DNA of 17,934 nt from Spirochaetales bacterium UBA4629 (GCA_002406055.1 DHMZ01000015.1:1-17934); one strand, 5' to 3'. Shown: positions 1-6,797, counted from the first letter of the stretch. The notes: generated by a model from the sequence alone, not told the origin. Made by a program: numbers and translations.

Positions 1-248
1 AATGCCTCACTTATGTTTCCCTTCTTAAAGAAAAGCATAATAACTCTTACTGCCAATATAGTTGAAAGTGGATAGCCTTTTCTTCCAAAAGTATTTATCT
101 CAAAAAGAGAATCTGGAACTTTAGAAACTATGTCATTCCATAAAGAGGCAAATTCATTTTCTTTCTCTGTTAGATTATATGAATAAGCTAAAGAAGAAAA
201 ATCAAAGAGAAGAGGTTGAAGAGATGTGTAATTATTAGTAGTATTCAT
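1..248 (-). CDS. Transposase, N-terminal part (runs off left edge)
   Basis: The minus-strand reading frame opens with an ATG whose A is at 248 and stays open to base 1, giving the first 82 residues. It begins MNTTNNYTSLQPLLFDF and continues with FGRKGYPLSTILAVRVIM, then LFFKKGNISEA. A Gly-Arg-Lys-Gly-Tyr-Pro segment followed by a hydrophobic helix and a Ser-Glu turn is what the N-terminal helical domain (DUF772 type) of IS5/IS1182-like DDE transposases looks like. The catalytic domain would lie outside the window, so family and integrity cannot be judged. A GGAG lies 15 bases before the ATG, a rather long spacing, and an extended -10 lies further upstream. The name rests on recognition of this segment only; that it is some transposase is fairly likely. 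Confidence 0.65.
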   Translation of the reverse strand, partial: MNTTNNYTSLQPLLFDFSSLAYSYNLTEKENEFASLWNDIVSKVPDSLFEINTFGRKGYPLSTILAVRVIMLFFKKGNISEA

Positions 249-434
249 AGTGTATACAGATAGCTCCTTTGTTATGTTTTTTGTGGTAATATAATTATAA
301 CAAATTAGGGGCTATTTTTATATAGTAAAAAGAATTATTTTACATAAAAAACCCAATAAAACACTTAAAACTCAATATTATCTCTTCTTTTGTATATTAA
401 CTGAATTTTTTTTGCATAAATGTTTAACTATTAA
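249..434. other. AT-rich spacer between transposase and permease remnant
   Basis: This stretch has no convincing reading frame. It should contain the outer end of the left-hand insertion sequence, because the permease fragment that follows has lost its N-terminus. A possible terminal segment starts near the GGGGC at about 307-312. The partner end is outside the window, so no inverted repeat can be confirmed. Confidence 0.4.
294..302 (-). promoter_or_regulatory. Extended -10 promoter for the transposase
   Basis: Read on the minus strand, these bases are TGTTATAAT, a perfect extended -10 element (TGnTATAAT), about 45 bases upstream of the transposase ATG. No good -35 hexamer is present at 17 bases, as is usual for extended -10 promoters. 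The assignment is by consensus only. Confidence 0.4.
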
Positions 435-968
435 TTGCCTTTGGACTTTTGCAAAAACCTCTTAAAAATTACATTCTTTTTAATTACATATGCTTCAGAT
501 ATGATGTCCCTCTTAATTTCATGTATAGAAAAAACAACAACTGCAGCTATGACTATCATGCCTTTTGTTTTAATCTTCCAGCTTTTAGTCTCTGGTGCAG
601 TTTTCATCCTGCAGGGTGGAGCTGAAGTAATCTCTGATTTTACAATAGCAAAAGCCGGAATATGTGCCATATGTGCTGTTGTTGGATATAATAACCTTCC
701 AACTAGACTTACGTGGAATATGCTCAATCAATTTAAGGAATATACCATTGAAGGTATACAACCCATAAAGTTTTTTGTTCAAAAAATTTAAGAAGAAGGA
801 AAAGTTGAAGAATTATGTCTTAAAACAGGACAAGAGACCCAAAAAGTTAAGTACGCTTCTACTATAGACAACATAACTTCTTGTTGGTTCACTCTTCTTA
901 TTTTTGCAATTGTTTTTGCCCTACTTGCACTTTTTGCATTAACACGAATTGATAACGATAAAAGATAG
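435..968 (+). pseudogene. Decayed C-terminal fragment of an ABC-2 type transporter permease
   Basis: One frame runs from about 435 to the TAG at 966-968, interrupted by an in-frame TAA at 789-791. The first part contains MMSLLISCIEKTTTAAMTI and MPFVLIFQLLVSGAVF. This matches the pattern of ABC-2 (ABCG-like) export permeases, where a helix ending in LLIS-x-K is followed by AMTI-x-PF-x-LIPQ-x-LFSG-x-F. After the stop, the same frame continues with a charged stretch (EEGKVEELC) and a last membrane helix, FTLLIFAIVFALLALFALT, ending TRIDNDKR, as expected for the permease C-terminus. The ATP-binding domain and the first helices are missing, and 432-434 is a stop. I infer that the adjacent insertion sequence or a deletion removed the 5' part and that the remainder is decaying. 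The TTG at 435 is only the first possible codon, not a believable start. Confidence 0.65.
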
Positions 969-975
969 AACTAAC

Positions 976-1004
976 TAGAAAGATTGGAATAAGAAACATA
1001 TAAT
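976..1004 (+). promoter_or_regulatory. Promoter of tRNA-Ser(CGA)
   Basis: TAGAAA (976-981, four of six matches to the -35 consensus) is separated by 17 bases from a perfect TATAAT (999-1004). The -10 ends 10 bases before the mature tRNA 5' end, so transcription would begin almost at the tRNA. The metalloregulator gene downstream has no evident promoter of its own and may be read from here. Confidence 0.55.
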
Positions 1005-1014
1005 TGTAAAAAAA

Positions 1015-1099
1015 GGAAAGATGGCCGAGAGGTCGAAGGCACTTGATTCGAAATCAAGCAAGGGGCAACTCTTCGGGGGTTCGAATCCCCCTCTTTCCG
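1015..1099 (+). tRNA. tRNA-Ser (anticodon CGA)
   Basis: The acceptor arm GGAAAGA (1015-1021) pairs with TCTTTCC (1092-1098), and the discriminator base is G at 1099. The anticodon arm is CTTGA-TTCGAAA-TCAAG, giving anticodon CGA, which reads the serine codon UCG. The T arm is GGGGG-TTCGAAT-CCCCC, and an extended class II variable arm lies between, as in serine tRNAs. CCA is not encoded (TTT follows), so it must be added by the CCA-adding enzyme. Mature length is 85 bases. Confidence 0.95.
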
Positions 1100-1128
1100 T
1101 TTGTCTCTTTAAGGAGAAGGAGCAAGTG

Positions 1129-1506
1129 ATGGTAATTAGACAATCTGCAGAAGATTACTTAGAGGCTATTTTATTTATAAATGAAAAAAAAGGCTTTGCA
1201 CGTTCTATAGATATTGCGAAGCATCTTGGTTTAACTAAGCCTAGCGTATCTGTTGCGGTTAAGAACCTAAAAAACGAAGGTTATATAGATGTTGATGAAA
1301 AAGGTAACTTGCTATTACTTCCAAAAGGCGAGGAAATTGCAAAAAAAACATATGATAGACATGTTACAATTCGTGATTTATTAATCTCTCTTGGTGTAGA
1401 TCCCGAAACAGCTACAAAAGATGCTTGCAGAATGGAACATGCTATTAGTGATGAATCTTTTAACGCTATAAAAACTCATGCTTTAAAACACAAAGAAGAA
1501 AAGTAA
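1129..1506 (+). CDS. Short DtxR/MntR-family metal-dependent transcriptional regulator
   Basis: This 125-residue protein is an N-terminal winged helix-turn-helix (about 6-65: AEDYLEAI, then DIAKHLGLTKPSVSVAVKNL) followed by the helical metal-binding and dimerisation domain. The expected ligands are visible: Asp9, Glu12, His78, and the set Cys100-x-x-Glu103-His104. The cysteine matches DtxR-type iron regulators rather than B. subtilis MntR, which has glutamate there. The C-terminal SH3-like/FeoA domain of full-length DtxR is absent, as in MntR. It probably represses iron or manganese uptake genes when metal is bound, but no metal transporter is in the window. The start is the ATG at 1129, six bases after AAGGAG at 1117-1122. 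The frame is open further upstream only because it reads through the tRNA. The gene sits 29 bases behind one serine tRNA and ends 50 bases before another. Confidence 0.88.
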   Translation: MVIRQSAEDYLEAILFINEKKGFARSIDIAKHLGLTKPSVSVAVKNLKNEGYIDVDEKGNLLLLPKGEEIAKKTYDRHVTIRDLLISLGVDPETATKDACRMEHAISDESFNAIKTHALKHKEEK

Positions 1507-1513
1507 GAGGCTA

Positions 1514-1543
1514 TTTACATTAGAAAAAGTTTTATATTAAACT
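1514..1543 (+). promoter_or_regulatory. Possible promoter of tRNA-Ser(GGA)
   Basis: TTTACA (1514-1519, five of six to the -35 consensus) is followed after 18 bases by TAAACT (1538-1543, four of six). The predicted start is near 1550, just before the tRNA at 1557. It overlaps the AT-rich hairpin listed separately, so the two readings compete. Confidence 0.35.
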
Positions 1544-1548
1544 TTTTT
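1524..1548 (+). terminator. Weak AT-rich hairpin after the metalloregulator
   Basis: AAAAAGTTT (1524-1532) pairs with AAACTTTTT (1539-1547) around a six-base loop and is followed by one more T. The stem has a single G-C pair, so it would be an inefficient terminator. It lies 17 bases after the regulator stop codon, where one would be expected. Confidence 0.35.
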
Positions 1549-1556
1549 AGTCAATT

Positions 1557-1642
1557 GGAAAGGTGTCCGAGTGGTCGAAGGTGCACGATTGGAAGTCGTG
1601 TATGGTCAAAAGCCATCGGGGGTTCAAATCCCCCCCTTTCCG
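1557..1642 (+). tRNA. tRNA-Ser (anticodon GGA)
   Basis: The acceptor arm GGAAAGG (1557-1563) pairs with CCTTTCC (1635-1641), with discriminator G at 1642. The anticodon arm is CACGA-TTGGAAG-TCGTG, giving anticodon GGA, which reads UCC and UCU. The T arm is GGGGG-TTCAAAT-CCCCC. The variable arm contains an ATGG/CCAT stem, the class II feature of serine tRNAs. CCA is not encoded. Mature length is 86 bases. Confidence 0.95.
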
Positions 1643-1744
1643 TTTATCTGTTATTCCTTCTAGTCATTTCTGTATATTTCTTGGCAATTGACACTACTTT
1701 GGATTTCTTCTTTTATCCTACAAAGTTATTTCAAATATACTTAC

Positions 1745-1799
1745 TTAGACCCTTTTCCTTTATTCTCATTAGTAATCTCTCTAATGGATTTTGGTCTAA
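1745..1799. repeat. Nested inverted repeat downstream of the LysR-type gene
   Basis: Outer arms TTAGACC (1745-1751) and GGTCTAA (1793-1799) enclose inner arms CATTAG (1767-1772) and CTAATG (1781-1786). There is no T-tract on either strand, so a standard Rho-independent terminator is not indicated. It fills most of the gap between the tRNA and the end of the convergent LysR-type gene. Confidence 0.4.
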
Positions 1800-1823
1800 T
1801 GAAAGAATTTTGAGTATATCCTT

Positions 1824-2711
1824 TTATGCTTCCTCTCCATAAACCTTAATTATTTCATTAAGGAATTCCTTTTCTGAGAAATCTTTGTTATAGACAATTC
1901 GAGTCTCTCTAACCATGCTAAAGTTTTCAATAGGAAGTGCAACAACCTTACCTTTTTTTAGCTCATCTAAACATGCACTTCTAGGGAGTATTGATACGCC
2001 CATATCTTTTCTTATTAAGTCTTTGATTGTTGCAATATTATCAACCTCTAGAATTACATCAAAAGACGAGATCGACTCATTATTGCTCTCTAGCGTTGAC
2101 TCAAAAAGTGTTCTTGTCCCAGAAGAGACTGTTCTTAATATTAGCTTTTGTTTTTTTAAATCTGTTAAAGATATTACGCTATTCCGTGCAAAAGGATTTG
2201 ATGGGGACATTACACAAACTAGATAATCTGTATCTAACATCATTGAAGAAAATCGAGTATCAAGCAAAGGACCATCAATTATTGCTAGGTCCAACTCATA
2301 AGATTCAAGTTTATCATAAAGATTATTTATGGTATCAGTAGTTAAAATAATCCTTAACCCCTTATGGTCTTTACCAACTTTTGCAAGAGAAGCTGCTGTT
2401 AAATTACTCTCACAAGTATGTGTGATACCAACTCTAAGGAGAGAAAGGATCCTATTTTTTCCTGCCAATTCTAGGACCATTTTATCATTTAAAGCCTTCA
2501 TTCTTCGTGAATATTTAAGTACTATTTCCCCTTCTGGAGTTAAAATTAGCCCTGTTTTATTACGAATAAGCAGTTTATGTCCAACTTCATCTTCAAGCTG
2601 TTTTATTTGATGGCTTACTGCAGGCTGAGTCATTCCAAGTTCCTCTCCTGCTTTTGTAAAGTTTTGCTTCTCAGCGACCTTCATAAAGGTGTTCATCAAT
2701 ATGCTTAACAT
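1824..2711 (-). CDS. LysR-type transcriptional regulator
   Basis: The protein has 295 residues, the usual LysR length. The N-terminal helix-turn-helix (about 1-60) carries the family signature: FMKVAEKQNFTKAGEELGM, then TQPAVSHQIKQLE and the LLIRNKTGLILTPEG wing. The rest (about 90-295) is the periplasmic-binding-like effector domain. It probably controls the divergent membrane/antiporter/MgtC operon starting at 2818, since LysR regulators usually act on a divergent neighbour and their own gene; the effector is unknown. I chose the ATG at 2711 because GGAG lies five bases upstream. A TTG nine codons earlier would place that site inside the gene. A well-spaced promoter lies upstream. The 3' end faces tRNA-Ser(GGA). 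Confidence 0.92.
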   Translation of the reverse strand: MLSILMNTFMKVAEKQNFTKAGEELGMTQPAVSHQIKQLEDEVGHKLLIRNKTGLILTPEGEIVLKYSRRMKALNDKMVLELAGKNRILSLLRVGITHTCESNLTAASLAKVGKDHKGLRIILTTDTINNLYDKLESYELDLAIIDGPLLDTRFSSMMLDTDYLVCVMSPSNPFARNSVISLTDLKKQKLILRTVSSGTRTLFESTLESNNESISSFDVILEVDNIATIKDLIRKDMGVSILPRSACLDELKKGKVVALPIENFSMVRETRIVYNKDFSEKEFLNEIIKVYGEEA

Positions 2712-2746
2712 AGCTACTCCATAAAAAATATTTATCAATATAGAAA

Positions 2747-2775
2747 ATAATATAATTTGATTTTATTTTATTCAA
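2747..2775 (-). promoter_or_regulatory. Promoter of the LysR-type gene
   Basis: On the minus strand, TTGAAT (2770-2775) is followed after exactly 17 bases by TATTAT (2747-2752, five of six). The -10 ends 35 bases before the LysR ATG. It interlocks with the plus-strand promoter at 2757-2785, so occupancy of one should hinder the other. Confidence 0.55.
2757..2775. promoter_or_regulatory. Possible LysR operator (TTGA-N11-TCAA dyad)
   Basis: TTGA and TCAA are separated by 11 bases and form an inverted repeat made of the two divergent -35 boxes. LysR-type proteins bind interrupted dyads of about this size between divergent genes. The arms are short and are also explained by promoter consensus, so the operator role is inference. 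Confidence 0.35.
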
Positions 2776-2785
2776 TTCCTAAGAT
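2757..2785 (+). promoter_or_regulatory. Promoter of the membrane protein/antiporter/MgtC operon
   Basis: TTGATT (2757-2762) is followed after exactly 17 bases by TAAGAT (2780-2785, four of six). The start would fall near 2792, about 26 bases before the ATG at 2818. The weak -10 fits a promoter that needs an activator. Confidence 0.45.
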
Positions 2786-2817
2786 ATGTCAATCAACTCA
2801 CAAAAAGGGAATTAAGT

Positions 2818-3276
2818 ATGAATTTTAGAAAAACAGTTAACTACAGTTTAAAGTATAAGTTCTTTCATTTTTTTCATAGTTCGAAATGTTTTATTTCAGT
2901 TAAAAATGAGTTAAATCTTAATAAACCTTCTTATGAGTCTTTTCTTATTGGCATAAAACAAAAGGAAGGAAGAAGTGGCGTAGTAGTTGCTAACATTATC
3001 CTTTCAATTATTCCCTTATGCCTTTCTATTTTTTTGGATATATATAATGTAAAGAGTCTATTGCCACAGCCATATTATATTGTCCTTATTTTTATTTTTT
3101 GCCTCTTTACTGCAGTAAAATTCAACTACATCATACCGAGAGATTTAAAGAATGTTACAGAGCTGATTTTCTCTGTGCTTTCACTCTATTTTACAGGTTT
3201 ATTTGGCTTAACTTTTTTTGCACTTTTAGTTTTTGAAAACTCTGCTTCTATCTCATTTTGTGAGGCTTTAAAATGA
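2818..3276 (+). CDS. Uncharacterised small membrane protein, first gene of antiporter operon
   Basis: I do not recognise this 152-residue family. A basic, aromatic N-terminal segment of about 50 residues (rich in Lys, Phe, His) precedes three likely membrane helices at about 54-75, 86-103 and 115-139. A positively charged start followed by helices suggests a cytosolic N-terminus. The ATG at 2818 has AAGGGA seven bases upstream. The stop codon overlaps the start of the antiporter by four bases (ATGA), so the two are translationally coupled and probably act together. A role as accessory or regulatory subunit of the antiporter is possible but unproven. Confidence 0.7.
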   Translation: MNFRKTVNYSLKYKFFHFFHSSKCFISVKNELNLNKPSYESFLIGIKQKEGRSGVVVANIILSIIPLCLSIFLDIYNVKSLLPQPYYIVLIFIFCLFTAVKFNYIIPRDLKNVTELIFSVLSLYFTGLFGLTFFALLVFENSASISFCEALK

Positions 3277-4706
3277 CAACACCTTTATTTGAACTATTAC
3301 ATATATCATCATCTGTATCTAAAATTATAGTTTCAATTTCATTGATGCTCTTTAGTGGCTTTCTCTTCACTAGAGTCACAAAGAAATTAAAACTTCCAAA
3401 TGTAACTGGATATATTCTTGCAGGCATTGCACTGGGTCCTTTCTGTTTAAATTTCATTCCAACATCAATAATCGAAGGAATGGATTTTATTGCAGATATC
3501 GCTCTCGCTTTTATTGCCTTTAGTACAGGTGAATTCTTTCAGCTTGACACACTTAAGAAAAATGGACTGAAGGTTGTAATTATTACTGTATTTGAATCTC
3601 TACTTGCATCTATACTTGTTTTCTTTGTTACATGGGGAATTCTTGGTGTAGATAGACCTTTTGCTCTTATTCTTGGCGCCCTTGCTGCAGCGACAGCTCC
3701 AGCGTCAACAGTTATGACAATCAGGCAACTAGGAGCTAAAGGTGATTTCGTCGATACCCTTCTTCAAGTTGTTGCTCTAGATGATGTTGTAGGTTTAATA
3801 GCATTTTCTGTCGCCATTTCACTCTCAACAACAAGTGCAATTAGTTCGTTCTCAATACTATCTGTCCTTAAACCTTTATTTATAAACCTTGCAATATTCC
3901 TTTTAGGTGGACTTTTTGGGTTAGTACTTAAGCTCCTATTACATAATAGATCTACAGATAATAGACTCATTGTTTCTATTGCAATTCTATTCTCATTCTG
4001 TGGTATTTGTGCTCTTCTCGACACCTCGCCTCTTTTAGGATGCATGGGTATGGGTATGGTATATATCAACACAACAAGCGACGAAAGACTATTTAAACAA
4101 CTAAATTATTTCAGTCCTCCAATTTTATTATTATTCTTTGTTCGCTCTGGCTTGAACTTTGACCTAGGTTCACTCTTCTCGTCATCGGAAAGTATCGCAT
4201 CTGTATCGTTAATAACAGTTGGAGTTATCTACTTCTTTGTTCGTATTGTTGGTAAATACCTAGGAGCATTCTTTGGTTGTCTTTGCACAAGAAAAGACAA
4301 GCGAGTACGTAACTATTTAGGTTTGGCATTAATACCTCAAGCAGGAGTTGCTATTGGTCTTGCTGCTCTTGGCGCAAGAACTCTTGGAGGAACAGAAGGC
4401 GAAGCTTTAGAGACAATCATTCTTGCATCCTCTGTCCTTTATGAGTTAATAGGACCTGCTTCTGCTAAGCTTTCTTTGTATTTATCACATTCATATTCAA
4501 ATAAAATAGAGGATATTGCGCCTGTGATTGAAAACGAAAAAGGAAAGAGTGAGCTGGACTTACTTATTGAGAGAATTCACGCAATTCAAGATAATTTACC
4601 TAAACACAAAACCCCAATGGAAGAAGATGAAGAGGCGTTTTCTGAGGGTGCTGATGAGCATGCTGCAGCGACAATGTTGCCACGTCGTCTAAATAAAATG
4701 AGGTAA
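3273..4706 (+). CDS. CPA2-type monovalent cation/proton antiporter
   Basis: This 477-residue inner-membrane protein belongs to the Na+/H+ exchanger superfamily (CPA2 branch, related to KefB/NapA). It should exchange Na+ or K+ for protons to control cytoplasmic pH or ion content. The LPNVTGYILAGIALGP motif (about 41-56) is the conserved early helix. The segment ATAPASTVMTIRQLGA (about 140-155) is the unwound-helix region. Asp170-Asp171 in ALDDVVG is the ion-binding pair; two aspartates there are associated with electrogenic exchange in CPA2 proteins. About a dozen helices fill residues 15-410. The last 75 residues are hydrophilic and acidic (PMEEDEEAFSEGADEH), perhaps a cytosolic regulatory tail; no complete TrkA-type nucleotide domain is visible. 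It overlaps the preceding gene by four bases and is followed after seven by the MgtC-like gene. Confidence 0.9.
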   Translation: MTTPLFELLHISSSVSKIIVSISLMLFSGFLFTRVTKKLKLPNVTGYILAGIALGPFCLNFIPTSIIEGMDFIADIALAFIAFSTGEFFQLDTLKKNGLKVVIITVFESLLASILVFFVTWGILGVDRPFALILGALAAATAPASTVMTIRQLGAKGDFVDTLLQVVALDDVVGLIAFSVAISLSTTSAISSFSILSVLKPLFINLAIFLLGGLFGLVLKLLLHNRSTDNRLIVSIAILFSFCGICALLDTSPLLGCMGMGMVYINTTSDERLFKQLNYFSPPILLLFFVRSGLNFDLGSLFSSSESIASVSLITVGVIYFFVRIVGKYLGAFFGCLCTRKDKRVRNYLGLALIPQAGVAIGLAALGARTLGGTEGEALETIILASSVLYELIGPASAKLSLYLSHSYSNKIEDIAPVIENEKGKSELDLLIERIHAIQDNLPKHKTPMEEDEEAFSEGADEHAAATMLPRRLNKMR

Positions 4707-4713
4707 TTAAAAA

Positions 4714-5454
4714 ATGAACGAATTATTAAATCTTATTAAATCTGACCCAATTACAAGGCTTATAGGCACTTGGTGTTGCGATATCTCAATTGGCTCTGTT
4801 ATCTTTCGTTTAGCTCTTTCTTTAATCTTATCGTTTGCACTTGGATGTGAACGCTCAAGCAAGCGTCATTCAGCAGGACTAAGAACATTTGTTCTTATCT
4901 GCTTCTCATCTACATGTGCATCTCTTTTAGATTTGGTTTTAATCACTAGCTTTAATGTAGGTTTTCCGCTTCTCTCTAGTGCAACTGTTATTGCGAGTGC
5001 TCTTCTTAGCATTAACTCAGTCCTCTTTTCATCAAGAAGCCAAATCAAGGGGTTAACAACATCAGCAGGTCTTTGGTCATCTGTATTCTTAGGCTTTGCT
5101 GCAGGCTTAGGGCTTTATACATTAACGATTGTAATATTCATTTATTTAATCTCTATTCTTGCCCTATTCCCTTCATTTGAAAAATATCTGAAAAACAGAT
5201 CTAATCACTTTGAAGTACACTTAGAGTTGACACAGACAAGTTTTCTACAAGACTTTGTATCTGTATGCCGTAAGCTTGGACTAAGAATTGATGATATAGA
5301 GGCTAACCCTGCTTATCGCGGATCTGGTTTATCTGTATATACAATTACGCTTACGATTTGCAGTGCTGAGCTTAAGAAATTTAAAACCCATAAGGAAATC
5401 ATTGAGGCCTTAGCAACGCTTAATTACATCTATCATATAGAAGAACTAAATTGA
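4714..5454 (+). CDS. Divergent MgtC/SapB-family membrane protein
   Basis: The protein has 246 residues. It contains LGCERSSKRHSAGLRTFVLI (about 43-62), matching the MgtC signature G-x-ER-x6-AGLRT, and SQIKGLTTSAGLWSSVFLGFA (about 109-129), matching the KGLTTAA-x-W-x-x-A-x-G helix. Five or so helices fill 25-150, then a soluble C-terminal domain of about 85 residues resembles the ACT-like domain of larger MgtC proteins. MgtC proteins influence magnesium homeostasis, F-ATPase and membrane potential; they are not proven transporters. Between the two signatures, where canonical members have a GIGFLGAG helix, this protein has ASALLSINSVLF, so it is a divergent member. GAGG ten bases upstream supports the ATG. 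Its 3' end overlaps the convergent MATE gene by 22 bases. Confidence 0.82.
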   Translation: MNELLNLIKSDPITRLIGTWCCDISIGSVIFRLALSLILSFALGCERSSKRHSAGLRTFVLICFSSTCASLLDLVLITSFNVGFPLLSSATVIASALLSINSVLFSSRSQIKGLTTSAGLWSSVFLGFAAGLGLYTLTIVIFIYLISILALFPSFEKYLKNRSNHFEVHLELTQTSFLQDFVSVCRKLGLRIDDIEANPAYRGSGLSVYTITLTICSAELKKFKTHKEIIEALATLNYIYHIEELN

Positions 5455-6797
5455 GATAGATCTTTTGCCTTCTTTCTCTTGTTGCTAAGAATAAAGAAGG
5501 CAACTATGCAAACTATAGAAGAAACAAAAGAACCTGATGCTGTCACAAGACCTATTGGGAAGAGGTTCGTAGGGAAAAATGACGAAAAGAAATAAACTCC
5601 AGGTATTCTAACTAAGACTATCGCAATAATGTTGTGTATAAATGAAATTCCAGATTTGCCTAAAGCACAGAAGTAACCACTGAAAGAGAAGTGTATTCCC
5701 GCAAATATAGTGTCAAAGACATAGCCCTTTAAGTACTCTTCGCCTGCTAAAATCACATTCGTATCTTTGACGAACAAAGAAACAACTGAAGCACCATAGA
5801 ATTGCATAATAATTGTTACTATAATCCCAAACGAAACTGAGATGAGTAAGGCATAATAGAGTGTGCTTTTTGCTCTTTTCTCTTCCTTAGCGCCTAAGTT
5901 TTGAGAAGCAAGTGCGGAGACGCTACTCAGCATAGAAGAAGGAACAAGAAAGAGGAAGGAGATTATCTTTTCAACTATGCCAACAGCTGCTGCGTCAACA
6001 AGACCTCGCCTATTCATTATTATTGTAATTAAAATGAAAGCTATTTGAATTAGACCATCTTGTAGTGCTATTGGCACACCAATTGAGAGGATGCTTTTTA
6101 TCTCTTTTTTGTCATTACTAAAATCTTCTTTATGTATTTTTAAACCATTACTTTTCTTCTTTAGGTAAATAAGAGAAGAGATAACACTTATTGTTTGAGA
6201 GAGAACTGTGCCTAGTGCTGCGCCACTAGGACCAAGACCCATATAACCAATAAAGAGAAAATCTAAAACAATATTTGAAATACAAGCAATTAGAATAAAG
6301 TACATTGGAGACTTAGAGTCCCCAAGTCCCCTAAAAACAGAACTAATAATGTTATATGCAACAATAAATGGGATACCTAAGAAACAAATAAAAAGATAGC
6401 TTTTAGTCCCTTCTACTGCTTCTAGTGGCGTCGACATAATAGAAACAATAAAAGAAGATAAAAAGAGAAGTAGCACTGTTAGGAGAACAGCAACAAAAGA
6501 AAAAAGCTTAATTGTACTAGCTATATATTTTTCGGCATATCTCTTCTCTTTTGCTCCAATAGCATGTGAGATTGTTACAGTTGTTCCCATAGCAAGACCT
6601 ACTACCATAACAGTTATCATATGCATAACTTGGCTTCCTATAGATACAGCTGTGGTGCTTGCAACTCCTTCAAATTGACCTATTATCATTAAATCTGCTA
6701 AGCCATACAAAGTTTGAAGGAAATAGGAAAAGAGATAGGGAACTGAAAAAAAGATTAAGTTATTAAGAACACTTCCTTTAGTTAAATCTCTTTCCAT
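5433..6797 (-). CDS. MATE-family multidrug/organic cation exporter
   Basis: The protein has 454 residues, the standard MATE length, with about twelve helices in two six-helix halves. It begins MERDLTKGSVLNNLIFFSVP, the typical NorM/DinF-type start where LTKG-x-x-x-x-x-L-x-x-x-xP leads into helix 1. It continues with FLQTLYGLADLMIIGQF and later SIGVPIALQDGLIQIA, the matching start of the second half. MATE proteins expel cationic drugs, dyes or metabolites in exchange for Na+ or protons; substrate cannot be read from sequence. The ATG at 6797 has only a weak AGGT upstream. A poor promoter-like pair (TTGTAA, 17 bases, TAAATG) lies at 6824-6852. A terminator at 6870-6897 separates it from the ABC operon, so it is probably transcribed alone. 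Confidence 0.93.
   Translation of the reverse strand: MERDLTKGSVLNNLIFFSVPYLFSYFLQTLYGLADLMIIGQFEGVASTTAVSIGSQVMHMITVMVVGLAMGTTVTISHAIGAKEKRYAEKYIASTIKLFSFVAVLLTVLLLFLSSFIVSIMSTPLEAVEGTKSYLFICFLGIPFIVAYNIISSVFRGLGDSKSPMYFILIACISNIVLDFLFIGYMGLGPSGAALGTVLSQTISVISSLIYLKKKSNGLKIHKEDFSNDKKEIKSILSIGVPIALQDGLIQIAFILITIIMNRRGLVDAAAVGIVEKIISFLFLVPSSMLSSVSALASQNLGAKEEKRAKSTLYYALLISVSFGIIVTIIMQFYGASVVSLFVKDTNVILAGEEYLKGYVFDTIFAGIHFSFSGYFCALGKSGISFIHNIIAIVLVRIPGVYFFSSFFPTNLFPIGLVTASGSFVSSIVCIVAFFILSNKRKKAKDLSQFSSSI

Noticed and set aside
431..782. Minus-strand open frames opposite the permease remnant
   Set aside because: The plus strand has recognisable membrane-permease sequence in this region; the minus frames have no family resemblance.
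1021..1128. Upstream in-frame extension of the metalloregulator gene (start at 1021 or the GTG at 1126)
   Set aside because: The extension reads through tRNA-Ser(CGA). The ribosome-binding site at 1117-1122 fits the ATG at 1129 best.
1524..1548. Calling the AT-rich hairpin a strong terminator
   Set aside because: It has one G-C pair and overlaps a plausible tRNA promoter, so it is listed only at low confidence.
1555..1842. Open frame of 95 codons over the second tRNA and the following gap
   Set aside because: Its first third is the tRNA-Ser(GGA) gene; the rest is low-complexity, has no ribosome-binding site and overlaps the LysR gene end.
2711..2738. Nine-codon N-terminal extension of the LysR protein from a TTG
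   Set aside because: It would place the GGAG ribosome-binding site inside the gene, and LysR proteins usually begin a few residues before the helix-turn-helix.
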